From: Xenorhabdus poinarii G6
GTDB lineage: Bacteria > Pseudomonadota > Gammaproteobacteria > Enterobacterales > Enterobacteriaceae
Length of the DNA: 64,000 nucleotides
NCBI RefSeq assembly: GCF_000968175.1
Contig: NZ_FO704551.1
Span: 2,542,001 to 2,606,000, forward strand
Direction of reading: 5' to 3'
A program made the position numbers and the translations under genes. This document shows, piece by piece, positions 25,041-34,792 of this stretch (position 1 is its first letter; each line of letters begins with the position of its first letter). The notes beneath the pieces are model-generated. The model saw only the letters and a list, made by a program, of their open reading frames with translations. It was not told the DNA's origin and made no database searches.

Positions 25041-25343
25041 ATGAAAATCATATCGGTCAAGATATTGCGGGATTTTTGGGCGGAGTATCCCGATGCGGAA
25101 CAGCCCCTGAAAGCGTGGGTAGATGAAGCCTCACGCGCAAACTGGAATACTCCGGCAGAGATCAAAGAGCAATACCGCAGCGCCAGCATCCTGAAAAATC
25201 GGCGCGTGGTATTTAACATTAAAGGAAATGCATATCGGTTGATCGTCGCGATTGCATACCAACGGGGATGGATGTTCGTGAAATTCATCGGCACACACCG
25301 CCAGTATGATGTCATTGATGCCGATACGGTAGAACTGGAATAA
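25041..25343 (+). CDS. higB: HigB-type mRNA interferase toxin
   Basis: A 100-aa RelE/HigB-superfamily ribosome-dependent endoribonuclease. Motifs: a short N-terminal helix with ISVKILRDFWAEYPDAEQPL, an SASILKNRRVVFNIKGNAYR strand pair and the catalytic-end segment RGWMFVKFIGTHRQYD. The toxin-first gene order and the spacing of 4 nt to the antitoxin fit HigBA. Intact, preceded by two palindromic operators. Confidence 0.9.
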   Translation: MKIISVKILRDFWAEYPDAEQPLKAWVDEASRANWNTPAEIKEQYRSASILKNRRVVFNIKGNAYRLIVAIAYQRGWMFVKFIGTHRQYDVIDADTVELE

Positions 25344-25347
25344 CATA

Positions 25348-25707
25348 ATGAAAATCAGACCAATTCGTAATGATGATGATTATAAGGCCGCGCTGAAGGC
25401 CGTCGAACCCTTCTTTGACAAAGAACCAGAAATCGATACCCCCGAAGGCGATTTTTTTGAAGTAGTTTGCCTGCTCATTGAAGAGTACGAGAAAAAACAT
25501 TACCCCATTGAACCGCCCGATCCCATTGAGGCTATCAAATTTCGGATGGAACAACAGGAATTGACAATCAAGGATCTGGAGTCGGCTATCGGCAGGTCAA
25601 ACAGGGTATATGAGATTTTGAATGGCACTCGAAAATTGACACTGCCCATGATCCGTAATCTTCACCGCCAGTTCAATATTCCGCTGGAAAGTCTCGTTGG
25701 CCGTTGA
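25348..25707 (+). CDS. higA: HigA-type antitoxin (XRE helix-turn-helix)
   Basis: A 119-aa antitoxin. The N-terminal half is acidic and probably wraps the toxin (AVEPFFDKEPEIDTPEGDFF). The C-terminal XRE domain spans about residues 70-119 (IKFRMEQQELTIKDLESAIG then RSNRVYEILNGTRKLTLPMI). It would repress its own operon through the palindromes at 24982-25030 together with HigB. Intact; the module may stabilise this region. Confidence 0.88.
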   Translation: MKIRPIRNDDDYKAALKAVEPFFDKEPEIDTPEGDFFEVVCLLIEEYEKKHYPIEPPDPIEAIKFRMEQQELTIKDLESAIGRSNRVYEILNGTRKLTLPMIRNLHRQFNIPLESLVGR

Positions 25708-25986
25708 GTCCCTTTGCTGATGACGTGAATACATGACCGCACCGGATTGCGGCTGACAGTGCCAAAACGCGGCACCGTAGAAAATACCGGGACAGAACGC
25801 TGCTGTGGCTTCGCCACGGCCGCTCTCTGTCCTTTTCTTCTTTTGACACCCATGTGTTGTTCTCTGGTGCATAGACGCCATGCCACGGTGACTATTTCCC
25901 TTCTTCTTTCCATGACCTTGACCTCTCCTCCATATATCAGGCCAATACCACAACAGCATGGCCCCCTCCGGCTTCCCGGCTTTGCC
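25708..25986. other. Non-coding ICE/plasmid-like spacer
   Basis: No gene. The small frames seen here on both strands overlap each other and lack start signals. The stretch ends at the left terminus of the IS50-like element. Confidence 0.3.
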
Positions 25987-27477
25987 CTGTCTCTTCTACA
26001 CAAATCCCTCAATAACAACGAGGGATTTTTATTGAACTTTTTTAGTTAACATTGATCTGATCCTAACAGTCTGTTTTAGGATAATTTTATGTTTTCTATT
26101 GATACCTCTGTCTGGGCGCAAGCAACATTCCAACAAGCTAAATTAGGCGATGCACGTCGAACGAAAAGACTTATTCTGCTTGCTAGCCAACTGGCGGCTA
26201 ATACGGGAAAATCCATTGTGCAATCTCATTCTTCAAGCGCTGATATTGAAGCAGCTTATCGTTTTGTTCGTAACGATGATATTGACGCCCAAGCCATTGC
26301 TGAAGCCGGTTTTGCGGCAACGGTTGATGCCTGTATGGCTCACAACGGTTTATTCGCGTTGGAAGACAGCACTTCTTTGGAGTTTAAGCATCCAACAGCA
26401 GCCTGTGAGCTAGGTCATACAACATCTCACAAAAATTCATCCGGTTTGCAAGTTCATTCTGTTTTACTCTTTTCACCAGAGGAGCAGCAGGTTATTGGCT
26501 TAATTGAACAACATCGTTGGACTCGGGATAGTGCTTCTTATGGGCAACGTAAAGACCGAAACCGGCGCGCTTATGAAGATAAAGAGAGTTATCAATGGCA
26601 ACGCGCCTCGCAAGCTATGTCATTGAGACTCGGCGAACAAATGAACAACGTCATCTCTGTTTGTGACAGAAAAGCGGATATCATTGAATATCTTCGATAT
26701 AAAACACAACAACAGCGGTTTGTTGTTCGCTCCATGCAAAGTCGATGCATTGAGCAAGCTGATGATAGACTTCACCCATTTAGTGCATCGCTATGCCGTG
26801 CTGGGGAACGGAGCGTTCATGTTCAACAAAAAGGCGGTCGTCAATCAAGAGATGCCATCTGTGATATTCGATTTGCGCCGATTTCAATAAAAACCCCCTC
26901 AAATAAAACGGGTCATTCCCTCTCACTTTTTTATGTTGGTTGTCAGGAACAAGGTGATAATGAAGGATTATGTTGGCACCTTTTAACCAGTGAACCTGTT
27001 ACAACAGCTGAGCAAGCACAGAAAATCCTTGAGTATTATGAGAAGCGTTGGTTAATCGAGGATTTTCATAAATCATGGAAAACAGGGGGAACCCAAGTCG
27101 AAGAACTTCGTATGTAAAGCAAAAACAATTTGGAACGAATGATCGTTGTATTAGCCTTTATTGCGGTTCGTATCCAGCAGTTGCGCTATCTTAGTTTGCA
27201 AACAGAACGCGCTAAAACCTAGCATGTGAAAGCCTACTGAGTCCGATAGCATGGAAATTATTATGGTTAAAAACAGAGTCGAAGACACTCCCCAAACAAG
27301 TACCTAGCTTACATTGGGCCTATTTAAAATTAGGGAGGCTCGCTGGTTGGAATGACAGTAAACGAACCGGAATAGTAGGCTGGCAGAGGCGATGGGAAGG
27401 TTGGTTCAAACTACAAACCTTACTTGAAGGTACCAACTTGCCCTATCTCTTGATTCGGAGATGTGATCAAGAGACAG
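25987..27477 (+). mobile_element. IS4-family IS50-like element with inactivated transposase
   Basis: Left end CTGTCTCTTCTACACA and right end complement CTGTCTCTTGATCACA resemble the two ends of IS50. The flanking 9-mers GGCTTTGCC and GGCTGTAAC share only six positions, so the flanks were probably rearranged. Confidence 0.8.
26002..26030 (+). terminator. Terminator just inside the left end of the IS50-like element
   Basis: AATCCCTC-AATAACAAC-GAGGGATT followed by TTTTATTG. It would block read-through from outside into the transposase. Confidence 0.7.
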
Positions 27478-27485
27478 GGCTGTAA
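26089..27485 (+). pseudogene. IS50-like transposase, multiple stops and frameshift
   Basis: The first 342 codons encode the DNA-binding and core domains (WAQATFQQAKLGDARRTKRL, the first Asp region GLFALEDSTSLEFKHP, CDRKADIIEYL and the YEKRWLIEDFHKSWKTGG signature with the catalytic Glu). A TAA at 27115 follows VEELRM, where the family continues with QSKNNLERMIVVL. A TAG and a one-base shift occur further on, after which the frame WLKTES ... LGRLAGWNDSKRTGI runs to 27485. The transposase is therefore truncated before its C-terminal domain and is probably inactive. Confidence 0.85.
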
Positions 27486-27524
27486 CAGGGCATTGCCCAG
27501 ACTGAGATTTTGCTGTGTCATTGG

Positions 27525-28333
27525 TTAACTCCCGCCACCATAGTTATCTGCTGATAAGTCCGAAAAACGGGTATATTGACCGTCAAAGCGCACCCGCACC
27601 GTGCCCGTCGGTCCCTGACGCTGCTTACCGATAATGATTTCGGCAATCCCCGCATCCGGCGTGTTCTCGTGATAGACTTCATCGCGGTAAAGGTGCAGAA
27701 TCAAATCGCCGGGCTACAAACCGCAGGTTTTTTCATCGAGAATCTGAAATCCCGTTGGCGTCCCGGTAATCCCGTTGCTGCCCTGTATTCGCTCCAGATG
27801 GAAAATCAGGGCATCCGCCCCTTGCAGCAGGGTCACAGCCTGATGCTGCCGAACGGCGCCTTTTTCCGCCAGATTAAACAGCTGGCGTTCTGCCTGTTCG
27901 GCAATGGTGACTGCCCGTGCATTAGGCTGAAAGACCTCCGCACTGATAGCGTTGCCCAGTGCCAGTAACTGACGCAGCTGACTTTTCTCCGCCACAATAC
28001 GGGCATATTCCATGATATTGGCGGCACTGGGGGTGTTTTTACACACCTCTGCCACATAGGCAACCCCCCCTATGCTGTCGATTTGTCCCCGTTGGCTCAG
28101 CATATCGGTCAGAGTAATCAGATCATACGGTGTATTTTTTCGGTCAGTTCAGCAATGGCCTGATACATTATCCGGTGAGCCGGAAAGAAAAAGTCTTCAG
28201 GTACCAGTAACTGAACTATGTCATCCCAGCGATCATTCTCCAGCACCAGCCCGCCAATCACCGACACTTCCGCATAGCCATAGCTGGGCTGCTCTTTGCT
28301 GACCGCCTGTAAAAAGTCATGATCTATATTCAT
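27525..28333 (-). pseudogene. dnaB: Replicative helicase DnaB of ICE type, internally deleted
   Basis: The N-terminal domain is present (SVIGGLVLENDRWDDIVQLL, FFFPAHRIMYQAIAELTE). A missing A in a run at 28135-28140 breaks the frame before NTPYDLITLTDMLSQRGQID. The linker region follows to PTGFQILDEKTCGL. A TAG at 27715 and a deletion then join PGDLI directly to HLYRDEVYHENTPDAGIAE and the normal C-terminus QYTRFSDLSADNYGG. The whole Walker A/B ATPase core of about 200 residues is gone. The start follows AAGGAGG and overlaps the upstream 48-aa gene. Confidence 0.88.
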
Positions 28334-28463
28334 CAGTGACCTCCTTGCCGACCCTATTCAGTGCATTGACTAACCGTTGTTGCAGACGGGGCGAAGAGAC
28401 CCAGAACAGGACGTCGTTTGCGGTTAAATACCGGGGTTTTCCCGCATGCCAGATAACATTCAT
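28317..28463 (-). CDS. Small ICE protein between ParA-like and DnaB genes
   Basis: A 48-aa frame (MNVIWHAGKPRYLTANDVLF ... LVNALNRVGKEVTDEY). Its ATG overlaps the stop of the upstream gene as ATGA, and its 3' end overlaps the dnaB start whose ribosome-binding site it contains. Such tight coupling argues that it is translated or once was. No function known. A competing frame from 28471 is less likely because it lacks these overlaps. Confidence 0.5.
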   Translation of the reverse strand: MNVIWHAGKPRYLTANDVLFWVSSPRLQQRLVNALNRVGKEVTDEYRS

Positions 28464-28740
28464 TGCGCATCCCCAGTCGATTGTTTAGCCAATACGGCAT
28501 CAAACTTCGCGGTCCATTCGGAGAACAGTTCACAGGCCAGACTGTGCATGGTCTGGGCAGCAGCCGGGCTTTTTCGGTTGGTTTTATATTCCAGGCGATG
28601 CACGGGTTGGGCACGAACGTGTCCCAGTTTGTAGATATCCAGCAGGTCAATGCGGGTTTGCAACAACTGATAAACGCGGTTGCCGCCTAACGCCGACGTA
28701 TCGTAGCGTTGCTGTTCAATAATATCAGCCAGCTCATTAA
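28460..28740 (-). pseudogene. C-terminal fragment of a ParA-like partition ATPase (tentative)
   Basis: About 93 residues: SINELADIIEQQRYDTSALG, RIDLLDIYKLGHVRAQPVHR, then LEYKTNRKSPAAAQTMHSLA and CELFSEWTAKFDAVLAK. The last segment resembles the end of ICE ParA (Soj-like) proteins, and parA-dnaB gene order is usual in SPI-7-type ICEs. The N-terminal Walker region was removed by the IS701-family element that begins at 28741. Family call is tentative. Confidence 0.5.
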
Positions 28741-29792
28741 TACTACAGCCGTAATCCATATTGTGCCATGATGGGGTTCTTCTTCCTTAAATCAAAGGTG
28801 GTGTCACATGCCATCCCCTGCCAAAATCTGGGAACAGGCGCTACAGGCATTACATGCCCGTCTGACTCCCTTATTTCACTCTACCGGCCCACGACAACGC
28901 AGCCTCGCCTATCTTCGGGGATTGCTCAGTGATGTTGAACGTAAGAATAGCTGGCAACTGGCTGAATGGCTAGGGGAAAGTTCCCCCGATGGCATTCAAT
29001 ATTTGCTGGAACGCGCTGATTGGGATGTCGAGATGGCCCGCGATATCCTGCGGGATTATGTCACTGAACATTTGGGCGATGAACAGGGGGTTCTCATCCT
29101 TGATGAAACCGGTTTTATCAAAAAAGGGACCCATTCTGCCGGGGTACAGCGTCAGTATAGTGGGACCGCTGGACGAGTAGAAAACAGCCAGATAGGCGTA
29201 TTTCTGTGTTACGCCGGCCACGGCGGTCATGCTTTTATTGACCGGGCCTTATACCTGCCTCGCCAATGGATCGATGACCGTGCCCGCTGTGAAGCTGCGG
29301 GTATCCCGGCCAGTGTCACGTTTGCAACGAAACCCCAGTTAGCCCGGCAGATGCTGGAACGGACATGGGATGCTGGCGTGCCCTGTTGCTGGGTGACTGC
29401 GGATGAAGTGTATGGCCGTGACCGTCGTCTGAGGGTCTGGCTGGCGTCCCGACACCAGCCCTTCGTGTTAGCCATTCCCTGTAATACCCCTTTATGGTGG
29501 TAAGGACCCAAATATCTCCGTGCTGAACGGATTGCCGATACCCTGACTTCCGCTGACTGGAAAACACGGTCAGCGGGAATGGGAACAAAAGGTGAGCGTG
29601 AGTATGACTGGGCTGTCGTGCCATTATGGCGTTTACAGCTCAGTGAAGAGGAGCGGCGTTATGGTCATTATCTGTTGGTTCGCCGCAGCCGGGATAGTAG
29701 ACAGGAACGGGCTTACTATGTGGTGTATGCCTTGCGAGAACAGGCGGATCTTAATACGCTGGTTCAGGTGGCGGGTTGTCGCTGGGAAGATC
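28741..29792 (+). mobile_element. IS701-family element, 3' truncated
   Basis: Left end TACTACAGCCGTAATCC preceded by TTAA (a YTAR target). The right end is missing: the transposase frame breaks off near 29790 at a junction with an adenylation gene on the other strand. The left 14 bp match the MITE at 9581. Confidence 0.8.
28808..29792 (+). pseudogene. IS701-family transposase with stop and truncation
   Basis: It starts MPSPAKIWEQALQALHARLT. Family motifs are GLLSDVERKNSWQLAEWLGE, the first catalytic Asp in VLILDETGFIKKGTHSAG, GRVENSQIGVFLCYAG and the second in CCWVTADEVYGRDRRLR. A TAA at 29501 interrupts the same frame, which resumes with GPKYLRAERIADTLTSADWK and YYVVYALREQADLNTLVQVA. It then ends at CRWE, before the final Glu region. 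Inactive. Confidence 0.85.
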
Positions 29793-30375
29793 ATCCGCTT
29801 ACCCGATAAAAACAGCCAACACGTGTATGTTCGCCTACCTTTAGGCAGCGCTGACCAATCGCATACGCGTTCACCATAGCCTGTTGACTGAGGACGATAC
29901 CTTTCGGTTTACCTGTGGTTCCCGAAGTAAAAATAATCATTCTGCTGTTTGTAGCTGCGTACTCGTTAAAAACCTCAGAATAACCAGATGAAAAATCAGG
30001 AATAAACTGTAATATAGCAAACTCATCCTGAATAGGTGCGGCACTAACTAATGCCTGTAACGCCATCTCATCAATAATGGTCCGCTTTGCTGTGATACCC
30101 CATTCAGAATCGATTAAGATCACATTTTTCCCTGAGCGAATAACGCCATAAATCATACACAGGCAGTAATAGCTGTTATCCAGTATGATACCGATACCCT
30201 CTCCGGGTAAATCCGCAAATTGCCAAGCCAGAGCATCAACTAGCATATTGGTTTCTTTCCATCGATACTCAATGGCTGATTCGGGCTTTAGAGCATCAAC
30301 CAACAGGGGCTGCTGTGGCGAGCTAAAGGCTTTCTCACGGAGTGTAGCGTCCAGAGTGATGGGTAGGTATTCCAT
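29793..30375 (-). pseudogene. AMP-dependent ligase / adenylation enzyme, 3' truncated
   Basis: N-terminal about 190 residues of an adenylate-forming enzyme. The A3-like motif IIFTSGTTGKPKGIVLSQQA is intact. Upstream is the usual Rossmann-like half (GEGIGIILDNSYYCLCMIYG). The frame is lost at the IS701 junction, so the AMP-binding core A5-A10 is missing. It follows the methyltransferase by 9 nt with AGGAGAGACAG before the ATG and is the last gene of the minus-strand operon. It may once have activated an acid for loading onto the carrier protein encoded upstream. Confidence 0.82.
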
Positions 30376-30384
30376 CTGTCTCTC

Positions 30385-31131
30385 CTAGCGATTTACCGCA
30401 GTAAAGGCGTGAATATCGAAATTAACAGCAATCGGAGTGGAGCCGCTAAGCGTCATGACATTTTTCATAAATTCATGAACGTAAGCCGTTCCACCTTCCT
30501 GCTCAACATAGCAAGTCACGTAACTGGTAGATAAAAAAAACAATGCGATATCTTCCGCAGAGAGGAAAATAATGTTGGCAAATACCTCGCGTTGTGCGTT
30601 ATGCAAATGTGGGCAGTCGCGTATCAATTCGAGAGTGTCATCGTATTGTGTCAGACGGGGATCTCGGTGTTTTGTCCAGCGTGTGACTAACTCTTTTTCG
30701 ATATAATCCCGCAGAGGCCCATAAACCAGTAGAAAATCATATTTATAAGCGCAAAATAACCCTCCGGGTTTTAACCAGTTTTTCAGATTTATTAACACCT
30801 TTTTACGATCCATCCAGTAAAATGAAGTCGCACTGGTAATCAGGTCGTAATTGCGGAGTGGAGAAAAAGTTTCAGCCGGAGAGACGTTAAATGTTATATC
30901 AGGATAATTATGTCGCGCCCGTTCAATGAGTGCATCACCAAGGTCACATCCTTGAACATAAGCAAAATACGCTTTCAACCGAATGGTATAAACCCCATTA
31001 CCACAACCAATATCCAGTGCAGCTTCATTTGAAGGTGAGCGGGTAGACAACGAATGATACAGTCCATCCGGATAGGTGATCTTTCCCCTCACAATATCGT
31101 AAGATTTTGCATTTTTATTAAATTGTTTCAT
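30385..31131 (-). CDS. Class I SAM-dependent methyltransferase
   Basis: A 248-aa enzyme. Motif I is EAALDIGCGNGVYTIRL, motif II YVQGCDLGDALIERAR, a motif IV-like YDLITSATSFYWMD and post-motif LKPGGLFCAYKYDF. This is the UbiE/Methyltransf_11/25 fold. The C-terminal part (SAEDIALFFLSTSYVTCYVE) probably forms the substrate lid. The start overlaps the stop of the cupin part of the upstream gene as ATGA. The substrate is unknown, presumably the acid or thioester made in this operon. Confidence 0.88.
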   Translation of the reverse strand: MKQFNKNAKSYDIVRGKITYPDGLYHSLSTRSPSNEAALDIGCGNGVYTIRLKAYFAYVQGCDLGDALIERARHNYPDITFNVSPAETFSPLRNYDLITSATSFYWMDRKKVLINLKNWLKPGGLFCAYKYDFLLVYGPLRDYIEKELVTRWTKHRDPRLTQYDDTLELIRDCPHLHNAQREVFANIIFLSAEDIALFFLSTSYVTCYVEQEGGTAYVHEFMKNVMTLSGSTPIAVNFDIHAFTAVNR

Positions 31132-32491
31132 TGAGTTATCTCCATCAAGCTTTCGTGGTAATCACCTTTGTGAACAAAGTTAATATACGTGCCGCAACCG
31201 CGAATAAACCGGTAGGAGTGAGCCACACCCGCAGGGATAAAAACACTGGCTGGGCTATGTACATGTCGACTATCTCCCCCAAGATTTACTTCGACTTCCA
31301 GGCCGACATAATCCTGCCCGTCCCCCAGAAATAGAAATAAGGAGTCACAATTATGGATATGGCTGTCAACATGGCCGAATTCTGCAGACTCATCAGCTCC
31401 CAGCATAGAAAACTGACGGGCAGAGAACCATCCACCAATCGTTTATCCAACATCACAAAACGCTTTCCAGGGCCGTGGCGGTGATATTTCAGCTCTGTTG
31501 AAGATTTTTCAAACGGTGTCAGGAACAGATCTTGATCTTGTAAAGGAGTAAATTGCTCCAGAGAGATATCTCCTTTGATGAGTTTTGGATCAAAAATGCT
31601 GTAGGCAGCGCTGTCTTTTTGCATAGCAAGTTGGTGCAAGCGGGCTACATGTACAAAAGCGTTTTTACCCACTACTGGCTGCATTGGGGACATTGGGATA
31701 CGGCTATAAGCTTCCACTAATTCAGAAAGCGCCAAAATCTGGGATATATCAAAACGATTCTGATCGAAACGCGTAGCAAGCAGAGTGATCAATTGAAAAG
31801 TATCGGTGATACCTGTACGTTCACCGATGCCGTTACAACTCGTGGAAACCCACTTAACTCCCGCTTCAATCGCTTTCAACGTGTTAGCCAGCGCCAACCC
31901 TCGATCGTTATGAACGTGATACTCAAATAAAACATCAGGAAATTCATGGTGTAATAGTGATAACACATCAAAAGTTTCATCAGGCAGTAGAATACCGACA
32001 CTATCAGCAAAACAGATACGTTCAGCACCTGCTTCACGGGCAGTCATAATCATGCTCACCAGATCAGGGGCTGCCGTACGTCCGGCATCCTCAATGGTTG
32101 CCCTTACTAATAACCCTTGTTCTCGGGCATAACGGATAGAAGAGCCAAACATCGTGAGCAATTCTTCATGTCTCTTACCTTTAAACTTTGTTGCCATCGA
32201 AATTTCATTAATTGAGGCAAACAAACCGATCCAGTGAGCACCCGTCTGTAACACAGCATCGATATCTTCCTTGCGAGCTCTGGCGTGAGCTAACACGGGC
32301 ACAGGTGAAGCAGCGACCACACCACGGACACGTTCGGCTTCTTTCGACGAAATAAAGGAATGCCCACACTCAACCGTATCTACCCCTAATGCCGCTATTT
32401 TTCGGGAAAGCAGTGCCGACTGTTCCGCAGTAAAACAACACTGGCGGGTTTGCATCCCCTCCCTTAAAGTGCAATCGATGATTCGTATCAT
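31128..32491 (-). pseudogene. DRE-TIM metallolyase (LeuA/homocitrate-synthase-like) fused to a cupin, one frameshift
   Basis: The N-terminal TIM barrel has RIIDCTLREGMQTRQCCFT (metal-binding Asp and catalytic Arg/Glu), FEYHVHNDRGLALANTL with the HxH metal ligands and TSCNGIGERTG. Residues after about 350 enter a cupin: HRHGPGKRFVMLDKRLV, then a lost base at a short G run near 31432, then RQFSMLGADESAEFGHVD and HVHSPASVFIPAGVAHSYRF. Restoring one G joins both as one protein of about 453 aa. Without it the cupin is lost. It overlaps the carrier gene by 4 nt. Likely reaction: Claisen-type condensation of an acyl-CoA with a 2-oxo acid. Confidence 0.78.
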
Positions 32492-32712
32492 GTAGGATGC
32501 TCCATACTTCTGACCAAGGTTTCAAAACAAGGAGCAGCCTGAAATTCCATAATCTTGGGTGCATGTTTAAATTGGCGGGCGAAACGTGCCAGAAAAGTGA
32601 CCATTTTCATCGAATGGTTTAACAGCTCTTCGAGGGATTCATCAATATTGGCTTCTGAAATATTTCTATCAGGGAAAATAACTTTTAAGTTATCGATTAC
32701 CCATATCTTCAT
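32488..32712 (-). CDS. Acyl/peptidyl carrier protein
   Basis: A 74-aa single carrier domain. The presumed phosphopantetheine site is the Ser in EELLNHSMKMVTFLARF, at the start of helix II. It lacks the common GxDS and has LNHS, so modification needs checking. Acidic N-terminal half (ANIDESLEELL). The ATG of the DRE-TIM gene overlaps its stop, so the two are co-translated. It sits between the interrupted adenylation gene and the metallolyase and would hold the activated intermediate. Confidence 0.68.
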   Translation of the reverse strand: MKIWVIDNLKVIFPDRNISEANIDESLEELLNHSMKMVTFLARFARQFKHAPKIMEFQAAPCFETLVRSMEHPT

Positions 32713-32921
32713 ACTTACCTCACATTATTTTTTGATATTCAGTCTCTTCAACAAACACTATCGGCATACCCACAGCGTGTTGACGCCATAAAGATGAATA
32801 ACTCTTTGTAAAGTCTGCGGGGTTAGCATTTCTTCTTGATGGATGATACAACAGCCACCATTGAGCAATGCCCCCCAGATTTCCAGTGTGGCAGCATCAA
32901 AAGATAAAGGAGAGTGGAATA

Positions 32922-33831
32922 TAGCTAAATCAATATAATTAGGCATGCTCCACATGTTCCATAAACAACTCATCAATTGAACATCTTTCACGTCTTCTTA
33001 TCGCTTTTACTTCGGCCCATTTGTGTTCGATGGGATTCAAATCCGGACTGTAAGCAGGTAACCACTCCAATTGGCATCCGTGGTCTGCTATCGCTTTTAT
33101 CGTGTCATTTCGTTTATGGAATGAGGCATTATCCATGACAATTACTGTCCGGCTTGGGAGCTTTGGCAATAAATCTTGGGTCATCCAGGCATGAAAAACA
33201 TCCGCATTAATGCTCTCTGCAAACAAGCTTAAGGTGATGAAGGTCTTTTTGATGATGGCGCCAATGGCATTAATGCGACTTTTAGCGTGCCAGTCGTGTG
33301 TGCCGAAACACCGCAGCCCTTTCGCCGAATAACCGTGTGTGCGTGGCATAGACTGCGCAAAACCGCTTTCATCCAGATAAACAATCGATTTGCCCGCGTG
33401 TTCATAGTGGCGGATACGCTCGACAAACGCCTGACGAGCCTGTGCGTCAGCTTTGGGGTGTTTTAGCCTTTTTTTTGACGGTGATATTCAGCCGTTTCAA
33501 GGCGTAATGGATAGCTGATTGTGAGACGCCCAGCCGTTTTGCCCTTTCCCATTGATAGTCATCGGGGTCATTTCGGACATCGGCGATAAGTGCCTCGTCA
33601 CTAATTTTAGTGGGCGGTTTATCACGCGTCATACAGGGCGCTATTTTGTGACTCCACCGAAACAAGGTGCGGATAGAAACCTCAAAGTGGTTGCTTGTTT
33701 GCTCGAATGTCAATGAATGTTTGTCTTTGTATGCCCGTACTCTTTTTCGGAAATCCAGACTGTAACCCATCTCAATTCTGCCTTGTTATTGGAAGTCACA
33801 GACATTATGACATAGTATTATGATTCTGCTA
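32922..33831 (-). mobile_element. IS630-family insertion sequence
   Basis: Ends TAGCTAAATCA (left) and, on the other strand, TAGCAGAATCA (right) form imperfect inverted repeats flanked by TA. Excision with one TA restores the interrupted adenylation frame exactly. The two-frame transposase is complete. Confidence 0.9.
32939..33770 (-). CDS. IS630-family transposase (two frames, probable programmed shift)
   Basis: The first frame (33770-33447) carries the helix-turn-helix half: LTFEQTSNHFEVSIRTLFRW, then ERAKRLGVSQSAIHYALKRL. A run of eight A on the minus strand near 33465 precedes the shift to the second frame, which carries the DDE core: GKSIVYLDESGFAQSMPR with the first Asp, RTVIVMDNASFHKRNDTIK with the second, and LEWLPAYSPDLNPIEHKWAE with the Glu. 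Slippage on A8 is usual for this family, so the enzyme is probably functional as a fusion. Confidence 0.88.
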
Positions 33832-34398
33832 TAGCAATACCGGACGAGCATCAAAGTCGAGAAACGTTTGTTGCTGACAAAGACGGATAATACCTGCGTG
33901 AGTGCAAGCAATGGCTTTTGGCTCCCCCGTACTGCCGGATAAGAAATTAACATAAGCGGTCTGATTAGCGCTTACCTCGGGTAAAACAGCAGGGATAGGG
34001 AAACCCTTATCCTGTGCAAAAAATAGTGTCATGCCATCAGGAATATTTTTAAGGTAATTATCTGAAGAATAAAACATTACATTGCAATTCAGTCGACTAA
34101 GCTGTTTTTCGAGCCAAGTTTTTGGTTGAGTTAAATCAACATAAACATAGTAATTTCCGGAAAGTACAATCGCTAACAAAGCGACAATCGTTTTGACATT
34201 ATGAGGTCTCGCGATAGCAATACACTGACCTTTTGCTTGCAGAATCTCAGCAAGATGCATGCAGAGCTGACTAGCCTCAGTATATAGCTGCAAATAATTT
34301 AAGGATTCTGTTTCGTCAATAACGGCCAAAGAATTCCCATAAAGGCTGACAATATGAGATACTATATAACCTATTGATTTATATTTAAACTCATTCAT

Positions 34399-34792
34399 CT
34401 TCTCTATAATCGACTTAATCTACTTCAAACTTTTCTAATTCGTGAGAAAAAATCTTAATAAAAACTAAAGAAACAATCCATGAAATAATTGCAATTCAAT
34501 TAAACAAGATTTAAATAAATATTTATTATTTATTATTTATTATTCCTTGATTTTCTAATAGGTTATTTATTTATCTTTCCAATATTGTAAATACACTCTA
34601 TTTCACAGAGGATTATTTATTTTAAATTTCCATACATAACAATATAACTCGTATAATCTGAAGCCGCTGACTTATATATCCTCCTGTGAAGTAAGATATT
34701 CTTCCGCTAAACTCCACCTAGCCAAACATGAGCACTTCATTATACAGGCCGAGATCTCACATTTTAATAGGGTTATTTAGATTAACTCAACA
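34399..34792. other. AT-rich intergenic region upstream of the adenylation operon
   Basis: No gene seen. Very AT-rich, and likely to contain the promoter for the minus-strand operon that begins at 34398. No clear operator was found. Confidence 0.45.

Larger units (their letters stand above)
32758..34398 (-). pseudogene. NRPS-type adenylation domain gene, split by IS630 and 3' truncated
   Basis: The 5' part (34398-33832) encodes LNYLQLYTEASQLCMHLAEI, KGQCIAIARPHNVKTIVALL and the A3 motif in NFLSGSTGEPKAIACTH. Removing the IS630 element and one TA gives a perfect in-frame junction (FDARPVLLFHSPLSFDAATL) and the A4 motif EIWGALLNGG in the 3' part. The domain then ends at GVNTLWV before the core A5-A10 motifs, so a 3' deletion also occurred. 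The A3 motif has LSGSTGEPKA rather than TSGTTGxPKG, close to NRPS adenylation domains. It heads the operon and would have loaded the carrier protein. Confidence 0.82.
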
